Shown here: one piece after another, positions 35,893 to 44,847 of the stretch | Numbering within the stretch: the stretch's first letter is position 1 | How the letters are laid out: each line of letters starts with the position of its first letter | Assembly: GCF_024448715.1 (NCBI RefSeq) | Contig: NZ_JAMOHZ010000002.1 | Location: forward strand, 124,001 to 188,000 | Reading direction: 5' to 3' | From: Stutzerimonas stutzeri | GTDB lineage: Bacteria; Pseudomonadota; Gammaproteobacteria; Pseudomonadales; Pseudomonadaceae | Length of the DNA stretch: 64,000 nucleotides | Notes under the pieces: model-generated | Databases searched by the model: none | Seen by the model: only the letters and a program-made list of their open reading frames with translations | What the model was told of the DNA's origin: nothing | Program-made: the position numbers and the translations under genes

Positions 35893-36758
35893 TTCCAGTC
35901 CTCACGCACGCGAATCAGCCCTTCCTGAGCCACCGAAGCAACCAATTGGCCGGCGCGGTTGAAGATGCTGCCACGGGCGAATCCGCGGGCGTTGCCGGCC
36001 CATGGGCTGTCCATCGAATATAGCAGCCAGTCGTCGGCGCGGACTTCGCGGTGGAACCAGAGCGCATGGTCGAGGCTCGCCAGCTGGATAAACTTGCTCC
36101 ACGAACTGACACCGTGGGGCTGCAGCGCGGTGCCGATGAAGCTGAAGTCCGAGGCATAGGCCATCAGATATTTGTGCAGCGCCGGATTCTCCGGCAGCGA
36201 GCCATCGGCACGGAACCAGACGTGACGGATCGGCTCGATCGGCTGAGGGTTGGTTGGGTCCTGCAATGTCACAGGACGGATTTCGATGGGCTTGGGCCGA
36301 CGCAGTTTTTCGGCGACTCGCTCGGGCACCAGCGGCGCCAACTTGTGCATCAGTTCCCACTCGCTTAGCAGGTTCTCCGGACCGACTACCTCAGGCATCT
36401 GCAACTGATGCTCGAAACCCGTCTCGTCCGCCTGGAACGAGGCACTGCACGTAAAGATGGTCTGGCCTTTCTGAATGGCACTCACGCGGCGGGTGGTGAA
36501 ACTGCCGCCGTCGCGCACCCGGTCGACGTCGTAGACCACCGGCAGATGGGAATCGCCGGGACGAAGAAAATACCCGTGCATCGAATGCACATGCCGTTCC
36601 GGCGCGACCGTCTGACTGGCGGCAGACAGCGCCTGACCGACCACCTGGCCGCCGAACAGCTGCGGAAAACCCAGATCCTGGCTAGCGCCGCGAAACAGGT
36701 TTTCCTCGATGCGTTCCAGCGACAGCAGGTTCACCAGGGTATCGAGTGTGTCGGTCAT
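35889..36758 (-). CDS. tesB: Acyl-CoA thioesterase II
   Basis: A 289-residue double-hotdog thioesterase. It starts TDTLDTLVNLLSLERIEENLFRG and has QLFGGQVVGQAL and VHSMHGYFLRPGD in the first half; the second half has DHALWFHR and GLIRVRED at the end. The family catalytic D/T/Q triad region is present (ASLDHALWFH). ATG 36758 follows an AAGGA site. It hydrolyses medium and long acyl-CoA. It precedes the HAD gene. Confidence 0.95.
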   Translation of the reverse strand: MTDTLDTLVNLLSLERIEENLFRGASQDLGFPQLFGGQVVGQALSAASQTVAPERHVHSMHGYFLRPGDSHLPVVYDVDRVRDGGSFTTRRVSAIQKGQTIFTCSASFQADETGFEHQLQMPEVVGPENLLSEWELMHKLAPLVPERVAEKLRRPKPIEIRPVTLQDPTNPQPIEPIRHVWFRADGSLPENPALHKYLMAYASDFSFIGTALQPHGVSSWSKFIQLASLDHALWFHREVRADDWLLYSMDSPWAGNARGFARGSIFNRAGQLVASVAQEGLIRVREDWK

Positions 36759-36834
36759 GGGTTCTTCCTTTATACGGGCACGGGGCAAGCCGGCAATGTT
36801 ACGGATTCCTCCGGATGCGCTCCAGCAATTGCGC

Positions 36835-37410
36835 TTATCGTCGCGTATCTATCCAATTGTCGCGCTGTAATCGATACAACACGTGGGGGCGCAACGGATG
36901 CCCCTCTGCAAGTGCTGGATGCTCGAAGTCGCCTAGCGGGTCCTTTTGCATGCCGAGCGCGCACATCAACTGACAGGACGGTTCGTTGAGCCCAGCGGTA
37001 TACGCAACCACTTCAGGAAGCCGTAGCCGCTCGAATGCGCAGGCCAGCGCCGCCCCGGCCGCTTCGCGCGCCAGACCCTGCCCCCAATATTCATGAGCAA
37101 GCCGCCAGCCGATTTCCACTGCCGGGCAAAAGGCCAATTGTAGGCGGCTCCAGGCCAACCCCGTCATACCGACGAAGCGCCCGTCATCCTTGCGCTCCAG
37201 CGCCCAGTAACCGAAGCCGTGGCGAGCAAAATGTATACGGCAGCGCGCCATCGTTGCCGCACTTTCGTCGCGTGAAAGCGGCGCCGGAAAATAACGCATC
37301 ACCAGCGGATCGCCGCACATTTGCGCCAATGAATCGAGATCAGCGTCTCGCCAGCCACGTAGTCGCAGGCGTGGCGTTTCCAGGTCAATGCGCTCCATCG
37401 GTCCTTCCAT
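36835..37410 (-). CDS. GNAT-family N-acetyltransferase
   Basis: A 191-residue acetyltransferase of the RimJ/RimL-like type. It opens with ERIDLETPRLRLRGWRDADL and has the acetyl-CoA loop region EYWGQGLAREAAGAALACAF. ATG 37410 has AAGGA five bases upstream; ATG 37398 is possible. Substrate unknown. Confidence 0.88.
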   Translation of the reverse strand: MEGPMERIDLETPRLRLRGWRDADLDSLAQMCGDPLVMRYFPAPLSRDESAATMARCRIHFARHGFGYWALERKDDGRFVGMTGLAWSRLQLAFCPAVEIGWRLAHEYWGQGLAREAAGAALACAFERLRLPEVVAYTAGLNEPSCQLMCALGMQKDPLGDFEHPALAEGHPLRPHVLYRLQRDNWIDTRR

Positions 37411-37476
37411 GCTGTTTCCTTGAGGGGTTTGCTGCCGAATCGGCATACTTGCGGCTGACCATTCGGGCGCCGATCA

Positions 37477-38397
37477 ATGTCTTTACCGTTGGTGTTCCAC
37501 GACGACTACAGCCCACCGCTGCCGCCAGGGCATCGCTTCCCCATGGAGAAATTCCGGCTGCTGCGCGATCACCTGGTCGATAGCGGTTTGACCACAGACG
37601 AAGCGCTGTTGCGCCCTGAACTTTGTCCGATTGATGTTCTCGCGCTGGCCCATGATCGGGCGTACGTCGAACGCTACTGCAGTGGCGACATGAGCCGCGA
37701 CGAGCTGCGTCGCCTGGGCCTGCCCTGGAGTCCGCAATTGGCGCAGCGCACCGTCCGCGCTGTGGGCGGCTCGCTGCTGGCTGCGGAACTCGCGTTGAAA
37801 CACGGGCTGGCCTGTCATCTGGCCGGCGGCACGCACCATGCCCATTACGATCACGCTTCGGGCTTCTGCATCTTCAATGATTTGGCGGTGATCGCGTTGT
37901 CGCTGCTCGAAAGCGGCCGGGTCGGTCGCGTGCTGATCTTCGATTGCGACGTGCATCAGGGCGACGGCACCGCGCGGATTCTCGAAAATATCGCCGACGC
38001 CGTAACGGTTTCACTGCACTGCGAGAAGAACTTCCCAACACGCAAGGCGCGAAGCGATTGGGACGTCGGTCTGGCTGCCGGGCTCGGCGACGCCGACTAT
38101 CTAAAGGTAGTCGACGACACGCTCAATTACCTGCTGCCGCTGTATCAGCCGGATCTGGTGCTCTATGACGCGGGCGTCGACGTACACCGTGACGATGCGC
38201 TGGGTCTGCTCAACCTCAGCGACGAAGGCCTGGCGATGCGCGACAGTGCGGTGATCGAGCATTGCCTGGGTCGTGGCATTCCGGTGGTCGGCGTGATCGG
38301 CGGCGGCTACGACAAGGACCGCGCCTTGCTCGCCCGACGCCATGCACAGCTGAATTTCAGCGCGGCCGAGGCATGGCAGCGCTACGGGCTGGGCTGA
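37477..38397 (+). CDS. Histone-deacetylase-family (acetylpolyamine amidohydrolase-like) protein
   Basis: A 306-residue zinc deacylase of the class II HDAC/AcuC group. Catalytic H120/H121 (GGTHHAHYDH), metal ligands D156, D158 and H160 (DCDVHQGDG) and a later YDAGVDVHRDD are present. GGYD replaces the usual catalytic tyrosine region (GGGYDKD). It stands between the GNAT gene (divergent) and a flavoprotein. Physiological substrate unknown. Confidence 0.92.
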   Translation: MSLPLVFHDDYSPPLPPGHRFPMEKFRLLRDHLVDSGLTTDEALLRPELCPIDVLALAHDRAYVERYCSGDMSRDELRRLGLPWSPQLAQRTVRAVGGSLLAAELALKHGLACHLAGGTHHAHYDHASGFCIFNDLAVIALSLLESGRVGRVLIFDCDVHQGDGTARILENIADAVTVSLHCEKNFPTRKARSDWDVGLAAGLGDADYLKVVDDTLNYLLPLYQPDLVLYDAGVDVHRDDALGLLNLSDEGLAMRDSAVIEHCLGRGIPVVGVIGGGYDKDRALLARRHAQLNFSAAEAWQRYGLG

Positions 38398-38443
38398 ACA
38401 GCCGCTACAATGCCCGTCCCGTGACGTTCGCCAGGCCACTGCC

Positions 38444-39679
38444 ATGACACCGCCAGCCCCTTCCTCCCGCATCGCCATCATCGGCGGCGGCCCCGCCGGC
38501 CTGATGGCGGCCGAGGTGCTGAGCCAGGCCGGCGTGGCGGTGGACCTGTACGACGCCATGCCCTCGGTGGGCCGCAAGTTCCTGCTGGCCGGCGTCGGCG
38601 GCATGAACATCACCCATGCCGAGGATTTCACCGCGTTCATCGGCCGCTACCGCGAACGGGCCGGCGAGCTGCGCCCGTTGCTCGAAGCCTTCGGCCCCAA
38701 CGCGTTGCGCGACTGGATACACGGCCTGGGTATCGACACCTTCGTCGGCAGCTCCGGCCGCGTCTTCCCCACCGATATGAAGGCTGCGCCGCTGCTACGC
38801 GCCTGGCTCAAGCGCCTGCGCGAAAACAGCGTGCATATCCATACTCGCCAGCGCTGGCTGGGCTGGAGCGAAGACGGACGGCTGCGTATCTCCGGTCCCA
38901 ATGGCGAAAGCCTGCTCGCCCCGGATGCCACGCTGCTCGCCCTGGGCGGCGGCAGCTGGGCGCGGCTGGGTTCCGACGGCGCCTGGGTGCCGCTGCTGCA
39001 GGCTCGCGGCATCGCCATCGCACCGCTGCAGCCAGCCAACTGTGGTTTCGAGGTGGCCGGCTGGAGTGCGCATCTGGTCGAACGCTTCGCTGGCGCCCCG
39101 CTGAAGACCGTCACTCTCGCGCTGCTCGGCGAAACCCCGCGCAAGGGCGAATTCGTTCTCACCGCAAAGGGCATCGAAGGCAGCCTGGTCTACGCACTCT
39201 CGGCGCAAATCCGCGAGCGCATAAACCAGCAAGGCTCGGCCTGCATCCTGCTCGACCTGCTGCCGGATCGTTCGCAGCAACAGATCGCCACCGCCCTGGC
39301 CAAACCGCGCGGCTCGCATTCCATGGCCAAGCACCTGCACCGCCAGCTGCGCCTGGATGGCGCCAAGGCCGCCCTGTTGCGCGAACTGGCGCCAGCGGAC
39401 GCCTTCGACGACCCGCAACGCCTGGCGAACGCAATAAAAGCGTTGCCAATCACGCTGCTGCGCCCGCGCCCATTGGATGAAGCCATCAGCAGCGCGGGCG
39501 GCGTACAGTTCGGAGCGCTGGACGAAAATCTGATGCTGCGCCAGCTCCCGGGCATGTTCTGCGCTGGCGAAATGATGAACTGGGAAGCCCCCACTGGCGG
39601 CTATCTGCTCACCGCCTGCTTCGCCAGCGGACGTGCGGCGGCCGAGGGGATATTGCGTTGGCTGCGCGCACGCGGGTAG
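38444..39679 (+). CDS. TIGR03862-family flavoprotein (HI0933-like oxidoreductase)
   Basis: A 411-residue FAD protein with the N-terminal GGGPAGLMAAE dinucleotide-binding motif and the HI0933-type block GRKFLLAGVGGMNITH. It ends with FCAGEMMNWEAPTGGYLLTACFASGRAAA. The redox partner and reaction are unknown; the family is annotated as NAD(P)/FAD-dependent oxidoreductase. It follows the deacetylase by 46 bp. Confidence 0.9.
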   Translation: MTPPAPSSRIAIIGGGPAGLMAAEVLSQAGVAVDLYDAMPSVGRKFLLAGVGGMNITHAEDFTAFIGRYRERAGELRPLLEAFGPNALRDWIHGLGIDTFVGSSGRVFPTDMKAAPLLRAWLKRLRENSVHIHTRQRWLGWSEDGRLRISGPNGESLLAPDATLLALGGGSWARLGSDGAWVPLLQARGIAIAPLQPANCGFEVAGWSAHLVERFAGAPLKTVTLALLGETPRKGEFVLTAKGIEGSLVYALSAQIRERINQQGSACILLDLLPDRSQQQIATALAKPRGSHSMAKHLHRQLRLDGAKAALLRELAPADAFDDPQRLANAIKALPITLLRPRPLDEAISSAGGVQFGALDENLMLRQLPGMFCAGEMMNWEAPTGGYLLTACFASGRAAAEGILRWLRARG

Positions 39680-39708
39680 ACCAGCGCAAACGCCGCAGAA
39701 CTCACCCC

Positions 39709-39730
39709 GTAGGGTGGGTTTTAACCCACC
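39709..39730. repeat. GTAGGGTGGGT palindromic repeat
   Basis: The unit GTAGGGTGGGTTTTAACCCACC folds as a hairpin. It lies just after the flavoprotein stop and belongs to the family found at 19772-19911 and 40136-40238. Confidence 0.7.
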
Positions 39731-39775
39731 ACAAATACGTTATCCAACGTCACCCCGCTGCGCCATTTCCACGGT

Positions 39776-40081
39776 CTACCTCTCCCGTTCCATCCGGATT
39801 TCAACCAGTCGCTCGTCGATAAAGCGCAGATGGTAGTACGCGCCATTTCTCGGCCCATATACCCAGCGATCAACCTTGACGGCGCCCCACTGAGGAACGC
39901 CGTCGCTTCGCAGCACTGGCCCCTCGGAGGTTTGATCGTCGGCGGAGCCGCACTTGGCCTCGACCTGCTCGCTCGTATCATCCAGCTGAACCAGGCCGGT
40001 GCCACATCTCATGGATGCTTGTGCACCGGTGCAGAAGAACGAGCCGGATAACAGGATCACCGCTATCGTCTTGCTTCCCAT
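39776..40081 (-). CDS. DUF2845 exported protein
   Basis: A 101-residue protein with a signal peptide (MGSKTIAVILLSGSFFCTGAQA) and a small domain containing MRCGTGLVQL and VEAKCGSADDQ, then VDRWVYGPRNGAYYHLRF and RLVEIRMER, the pattern of DUF2845. Two cysteines probably form a disulphide. It is likely periplasmic; function unknown. Confidence 0.82.
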   Translation of the reverse strand: MGSKTIAVILLSGSFFCTGAQASMRCGTGLVQLDDTSEQVEAKCGSADDQTSEGPVLRSDGVPQWGAVKVDRWVYGPRNGAYYHLRFIDERLVEIRMERER

Positions 40082-40135
40082 ATCTCATCACCTCGAACCC
40101 TGACCTCGGTGCATCGTCCCACAAATACTCGGCTC

Positions 40136-40238
40136 GTAGGGTGGGTCGGGCGGCGTTCCGCTTCAGCCCACCGCCAAGAAGAGCTATCGGAACAGGACTT
40201 ATGGGTGGGTTGAAGCAGAGCGCGACCGGGGGGCCTAC
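40136..40238. repeat. Two GTAGGGTGGG-type palindromic repeats
   Basis: The first unit (40136-40172) begins GTAGGGTGGGTCGGGCGG and ends TTCAGCCCACC. A second, more divergent unit (about 40203-40238) begins GGGTGGGTTGAAGC and ends GGGGCCTAC. Between DUF2845 and rhlE. Confidence 0.65.
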
Positions 40239-40312
40239 AGATTGATCGCCGCCCCGGCTCCGCGTGAAAGTCATGCCGCGACTGGCATCGCCATTCAACC
40301 TGTCCGAATTTA

Positions 40313-41638
40313 CTAGCGCTTCTTCGCGGGCTTCGCCCCGCCCAGGCTCGGCACCTTGCGGATCGGTTTGGCGTTGGGCTTCTCGCTTTCATCGAACCAG
40401 TTGCCCAGGTGGATACGGCCTTTGCCGGCGGCTTCCTTGGGCTTTTTCGGTTTCTTCGGCTTCTTGATGATCAGCCCGCCGGGCTGTGTCGTAGGTACTC
40501 GATGATCAGGAACGAAGCCCGGTTCGTCGTGCCGCGGTAAGACCTGTTGAATTAGCGTCTCGATTGCCGCGAGCTGATCGACTTCGTCGGCGGCGACCAG
40601 CGATACCGCTTCACCTGTAGCACCGGCACGGCCGGTGCGGCCAATCCGGTGCACGTAGTCTTCAGCGACGATAGGCAGGTCGAAGTTGACTACTTGCGGC
40701 AGATCGTGGATATCCAACCCGCGCGCCGCCACGTCAGTTGCGACCAATACCTGCACCTCACCCGCCTTGAAACGTTCCAGTGCGCGCAATCGTGAAGCCT
40801 GCGGCTTGTCGCCATGGATCGCATCGCTGGAAATCCCCTGCGCCTGCAACTCATCCACGAGCTGATCGACACCCTTGCGCGTCTTGACGAACACCAGCAC
40901 CTGGCCCCAGCGCTTTTCCGCCAGAAGATGCAGGAACAGCTCGGACTTGCGCCTCTTGTCCACCGGCACCAGCCACTGCTTGACCGTCTTTGCGGCAGCG
41001 TTGCGCGGGCTGACTTCGATCGATAGCGGGTCGCGCAGCAACTCGCCAGCCATCTGCCGGATCGCATCGGAGAAGGTCGCGGAGAACAGCAGGGTCTGGC
41101 GCTTTTTCGGCAGCGCGCTGAACAGCGCGTCCAACTCTTCCGAGAAGCCGAGGTCGAGCATGCGATCGGCTTCATCCAACACCAATGCCTGCACCTGAGC
41201 GAACTTCACCGCGTTCTGTCGATACAGATCCAGCAACCGCCCCGGGGTCGCCACCAGCACGTCGATACCCTTGCGCAGGGCCATCATCTGCGGATTGATG
41301 CTGACGCCGCCATAGACTGCATAGGTGCGCAGCGGCAGGTTCTGCCCGTAAACGCGGAAGCTTTCGTGTACCTGTTCGGCCAGTTCACGGGTCGGCACCA
41401 GCACCAGCGCGCGGATCGAGTTGCTGGTCACCTGAGCGCCTTCCTGGGTCAGGCGCTGCAACAACGGCAGCGCGAAGCCAGCAGTCTTGCCGGTACCGGT
41501 CTGCGCGGCGGCCATCAGATCGCGGCCCTTGAGCACGGCCGGGATCGCCTTGGTCTGAACCGGCGTCGGCTTGGTGTAATCGAGTGATTCGAGGGTACGC
41601 AGCAGCGGATCGATCAGGCCCAGGGAGGCGAAGGTCAT
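40313..41638 (-). CDS. rhlE: DEAD-box RNA helicase, RhlE-like
   Basis: A 441-residue helicase with the Q motif (FASLGL...YTKPTPVQ), Walker A AQTGTGKT at 45-52, PTRELA, DEAD in VLDEADRM, SAT, and motif VI HRIGRTGRAG. The C-terminal tail is basic and lysine/proline-rich (KKPKKPKKPKEA), as in RhlE proteins that bind RNA nonspecifically. It acts in ribosome assembly or RNA decay. The start is ATG 41638. Confidence 0.92.
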   Translation of the reverse strand: MTFASLGLIDPLLRTLESLDYTKPTPVQTKAIPAVLKGRDLMAAAQTGTGKTAGFALPLLQRLTQEGAQVTSNSIRALVLVPTRELAEQVHESFRVYGQNLPLRTYAVYGGVSINPQMMALRKGIDVLVATPGRLLDLYRQNAVKFAQVQALVLDEADRMLDLGFSEELDALFSALPKKRQTLLFSATFSDAIRQMAGELLRDPLSIEVSPRNAAAKTVKQWLVPVDKRRKSELFLHLLAEKRWGQVLVFVKTRKGVDQLVDELQAQGISSDAIHGDKPQASRLRALERFKAGEVQVLVATDVAARGLDIHDLPQVVNFDLPIVAEDYVHRIGRTGRAGATGEAVSLVAADEVDQLAAIETLIQQVLPRHDEPGFVPDHRVPTTQPGGLIIKKPKKPKKPKEAAGKGRIHLGNWFDESEKPNAKPIRKVPSLGGAKPAKKR

Positions 41639-41752
41639 GAGGGTAACCGGACGATAAAAAACGAGGTTGGCAGTTTACCCGAGGCAGGACATATCTACGG
41701 AAGCGGAATGCGTGACAGCGGCAGATTCGCGAGTAGGGTTCGGGCTGGATTT

Positions 41753-41828
41753 GTAGGAGCCAGCTTGCTGGCGAAGGCCGCAGCACGCCATGAGACCTGG
41801 CACGTTTCGCGAGCAAGCTCGCTCCTAC
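41753..41828. repeat. REP pair, inverted
   Basis: GTAGGAGCCAGCTTGCTGGCGAA at 41753-41775 and an inverted copy CGCGAGCAAGCTCGCTCCTAC at 41808-41828 form a pair of the same family as 35169-35236, with a two-base change in the first unit (CAGC/GCTGG in place of GAGC/GCTCG) that keeps the stem paired. Confidence 0.85.
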
Positions 41829-41870
41829 GGATTGCGAATGGACGCCGTAGCCGCCCTCCAACTTGCAACC

Positions 41871-42347
41871 TCAACCGCGCAACAGCAACCTGCCCTCGAT
41901 CGGCACGTAACGCGTGGCGGCGCGGATCAGCGAGTTTGCCGTCAGGCCCGGGGCGCCGTAGGCCGTGGCTTCTGCACCACCGGCACGCACGCGATCGAGC
42001 AGCAGGTCGAAGTCGCCATCGCCGGAGGCCAGCACCACTTCGTCTACGCGCCCCGCGGCGTCCAGCACATCGATGGTGATGCCGACATCCCAGTCGCCCT
42101 TGGCCGAGCCATCGCTGCGCTGGATGTAGGGTTTCAGTTTCACGGTGAAGCCGAGGTTGCGCAGGATCTGCTGGAATTGCTGCTGTTTGGCGTCGCCGCG
42201 GTCGATGGCATAGGCATAGGCCTCGACGATCTCGCCGCGCTCGCTGACCTCGGCCCACAGGGCGGAATAGTTGAAATGGCAGCCGTGGGCCTGGCGCACC
42301 GTGTAATAGAGGTTCTGCACATCGGCAAACAAGGCGATCTTTTTCAC
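41871..42347 (-). CDS. NYN-domain (LabA-like) protein
   Basis: A 158-residue PIN-like NYN domain protein. KIALFADVQNLYY carries the first aspartate, GDWDVGITIDV the second, and LASGDGDFDLLLDRVR the third and fourth acidic positions of a metal-dependent RNase fold. The start is GTG 42347; a longer frame to 42479 has a poorly conserved N-terminus. Likely an RNase or RNA-binding protein; target unknown. Confidence 0.85.
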   Translation of the reverse strand: MKKIALFADVQNLYYTVRQAHGCHFNYSALWAEVSERGEIVEAYAYAIDRGDAKQQQFQQILRNLGFTVKLKPYIQRSDGSAKGDWDVGITIDVLDAAGRVDEVVLASGDGDFDLLLDRVRAGGAEATAYGAPGLTANSLIRAATRYVPIEGRLLLRG

Positions 42348-42610
42348 GCAGCGGCCTGAACGATTGGGAGGTCGGCCAGTATGGACGGCAAAATCGTTGC
42401 TGTCGTCGGTACCCTGCAGTTGCAGCCTATGGGCAAAATGGCTATGTGTCCGCCCTGCATCTGACCGAGTCACGATCACGTGCGCTTATGGAAAAAGAGC
42501 ACGACTCAAACCTATAGAGAGCATCTTGAGACGCGGCATAGCCCAGCGCAGTCGCTATCGACGACCTGCTAAAGTGCGCGCCTTGATTTTCCGAGATTGT
42601 TTCGACTGCA

Positions 42611-43291
42611 ATGAATGTCCTATCGATCCTCCGCGACGCCTGGTTCTTCTATTCCCGCAATCTAGCTTCCATCGCACGCCTCTGCCTGCCGCTGATCGCG
42701 CTGGAGAGTTGCACCAGGCTGATTGTCGAGCACTGGTTCGGCAAGGGTGCGTTGCCGGCGCAGGAGTTGCTGGTCGGCATGATCTTTTATCCGCTGTACA
42801 TCGGCGCGTTGATTCTGTTTCTCGACGCACGTAGCCGCGGCCATGCGCCCCCGCTGCGCGAGGTGCTGGCTCGTGCGCTGCCGCTCTGGCCGTCCTTGGC
42901 GGTGCTGGCCGGGCTGGGCACGCTGCTGATCATGCTTGGTGCTTCGCTGTTCGTGCTGCCTGGGCTCTGGATCATGGTCAAGATCGCCTTTGCCGAGTAT
43001 CTCCTGGTGCTGCGCGGCTTGAACCCGCTGGCCGCGCTGAAAGAGAGTTTCCTGCAGACTCGCGGGCATTTTCTGCTGCTGCTCGGCTGCATCCTCGCCG
43101 TGCTGCTGCCGCTATGGATTCTCGAAGCCTGGCTTGCCGCACATTTCTGGGCCGGCGAGACGCCGCCCGGATTGCTTGCCGTGCTGGTCGATAGCGCCGT
43201 CGGGCTGGTGCAACTGCTGGCGACGGTGGTGCTGTTCCGCTGCTTCATGCTGTGCAGCGGGCCAGCCGTCAGCCTTGAGGAAAAAAACTAG
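42611..43291 (+). CDS. YciC-like inner-membrane protein
   Basis: A 226-residue protein with six hydrophobic segments (UPF0259/YciC type), starting NVLSILRDAWFFYSRNLASI. No enzymatic motif. It starts at ATG 42611, after a 100-bp gap from the NYN promoter region. Function unknown. Confidence 0.78.
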   Translation: MNVLSILRDAWFFYSRNLASIARLCLPLIALESCTRLIVEHWFGKGALPAQELLVGMIFYPLYIGALILFLDARSRGHAPPLREVLARALPLWPSLAVLAGLGTLLIMLGASLFVLPGLWIMVKIAFAEYLLVLRGLNPLAALKESFLQTRGHFLLLLGCILAVLLPLWILEAWLAAHFWAGETPPGLLAVLVDSAVGLVQLLATVVLFRCFMLCSGPAVSLEEKN

Positions 43292-43357
43292 CGACCAGAC
43301 GGCAAGCGGCAATCTACCGAGCTAGGCTTGGCTGTCCACGCCTCAGAGGACCCCGCC

Positions 43358-43792
43358 ATGGCCGAACAGAATCCCAGCATCCTTTCCCACGTCTCCCTCG
43401 GCAGCAACCGCTTCGAGCAGGCCTGCGCCTTCTATGACGAGGCGCTCGCAACGCTTGGCTGCAAACGCATCCTGGCCCATCCAGGCGCGGTAGCCTGGGG
43501 CCGCGAATATCCGGAGTTCTGGGTGCAAACGCCCATAGACGGCCAGCCGGCCAATGTCGGCAACGGTACGCATATCGGCTTCTTCGCCCCGGACAAGGCA
43601 TCCGTCGATGCATTCCATCGTGCCGCGCTGGCCGCGGGCGCAACCGACGAAGGCGCCCCTGGACCGAGAGAGGAATACGGTGCGCCCTATTACGGCTGCT
43701 TCCTGCGCGACCTCGACGGTCACAAGATCGAAGCGGCGTATTGGGATATGGAGCTGGTCCAGCAGCTGTACGGCGACGCCACGACGAGTTAA
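43358..43792 (+). CDS. VOC-family glyoxalase-like protein
   Basis: A 144-residue protein with two beta-alpha-beta-beta-beta modules. It has HVSLGSNRFEQACAFYDEAL at the start and FLRDLDGHKIEAAY near the end. Metal ligands may be H (HVSLG) and E (KIEAAY). ATG 43358 lies 8 bases after GAGGA and is preferred over an upstream TTG at 43328. Substrate unknown; these proteins include dioxygenases and resistance proteins. Confidence 0.88.
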   Translation: MAEQNPSILSHVSLGSNRFEQACAFYDEALATLGCKRILAHPGAVAWGREYPEFWVQTPIDGQPANVGNGTHIGFFAPDKASVDAFHRAALAAGATDEGAPGPREEYGAPYYGCFLRDLDGHKIEAAYWDMELVQQLYGDATTS

Positions 43793-43812
43793 CTGGCGCC
43801 TTGTGAGACCTT

Positions 43813-44631
43813 CTAACCGGCCAGACGTGGCAGCAGCAGGTGTTCGAACACCCTTGGAAAACAGCGCGCCACCAGCCGTGCGCGCCAGTCGAGGTTCGAC
43901 ATCACTAACAGACGACGACGCTTCAGCGCGCCTTGGTAGATGGCCTCGGCAACATCCTGCGGCGCCGCCACACGGCCCATGGTCAGCGCCGGCTGCGGCG
44001 CAGTGGAGCCGTCGCCGACCAGCACGTTCTTGCGCAGACCAGTGGCGGTGTAGCCCGGACAAACCAGCATCACATTCACACCGGTATCCGTCAGCTCGCT
44101 ACGCAGCGTTTCGAACAGGCCATGCAGTGCATGTTTGCTGGCGTTGTAAGCGCCGCGATCGGGTACCGGTGCGTATTGCGAAAGCGAGCTGAGCACGATG
44201 ATCTGCCCACGACGCGCCAGCAGGCTTGGTAGTGCGGCCTGGGTGCAATGCAGGGCGCCGTAGAAATTCACCGCCATGATCCGCTCGAACACCGCCAAGT
44301 GGGTGTCGGCGACACGGCTGCGGTGTGTGATGCCCGCATTGTTGACCAGCACGTCGATACCGCCGAAGCGCTCGACCACCAGCGCCACCGCCTGCTGAAC
44401 GGCGATCACGTCTGATACATCGCAGCGCAGTCCCAGTGCGTCGGCGTTGTGGTGGTCGGCCAGATGCTGCACCAAGCCATCGAGTGCGTTCTGATCGAGA
44501 TCGAAGATCACCAGCCGCGCGCCAGCCTGGGCCATCCGCTCGGCCAGGGCGCGGCCGATCCCCGCGCAGCCGCCTGTGATCAGTACGACCTTGCGATCGA
44601 ACACCTTGCTGGCGAATACCTTGCGATACAT
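43813..44631 (-). CDS. SDR-family NAD(P)-dependent oxidoreductase
   Basis: A 272-residue short-chain dehydrogenase with ITGGCAGIG for the nucleotide, NNAG, a serine in LSSLSQY, and YNASK catalytic motif. The C-terminal VARCFPRVFEHLLLPRL is hydrophobic-basic. ATG 44631 follows GGAG by 6 bases and is preferred over 44643. Substrate unknown. Confidence 0.88.
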   Translation of the reverse strand: MYRKVFASKVFDRKVVLITGGCAGIGRALAERMAQAGARLVIFDLDQNALDGLVQHLADHHNADALGLRCDVSDVIAVQQAVALVVERFGGIDVLVNNAGITHRSRVADTHLAVFERIMAVNFYGALHCTQAALPSLLARRGQIIVLSSLSQYAPVPDRGAYNASKHALHGLFETLRSELTDTGVNVMLVCPGYTATGLRKNVLVGDGSTAPQPALTMGRVAAPQDVAEAIYQGALKRRRLLVMSNLDWRARLVARCFPRVFEHLLLPRLAG

Positions 44632-44847
44632 AAACCACTCCATCCGGGGCTGAACAGGGCGCTAGAGCTGGGTGCCCTCATACTTCAGCATAGTCAGCCT
44701 GGCGATGCCCCGCCCCGCCTGCTGGCAATCACCCGGCTCGGTGTGCAGCGGAATTGACTAACGGGACTAGCCAAACAGGCCACTAGACAGCGCAGCACCT
44801 GCCAACCATGCTTGGTTGGCGCAAATCACAAGGGGCAGCGAATTACC

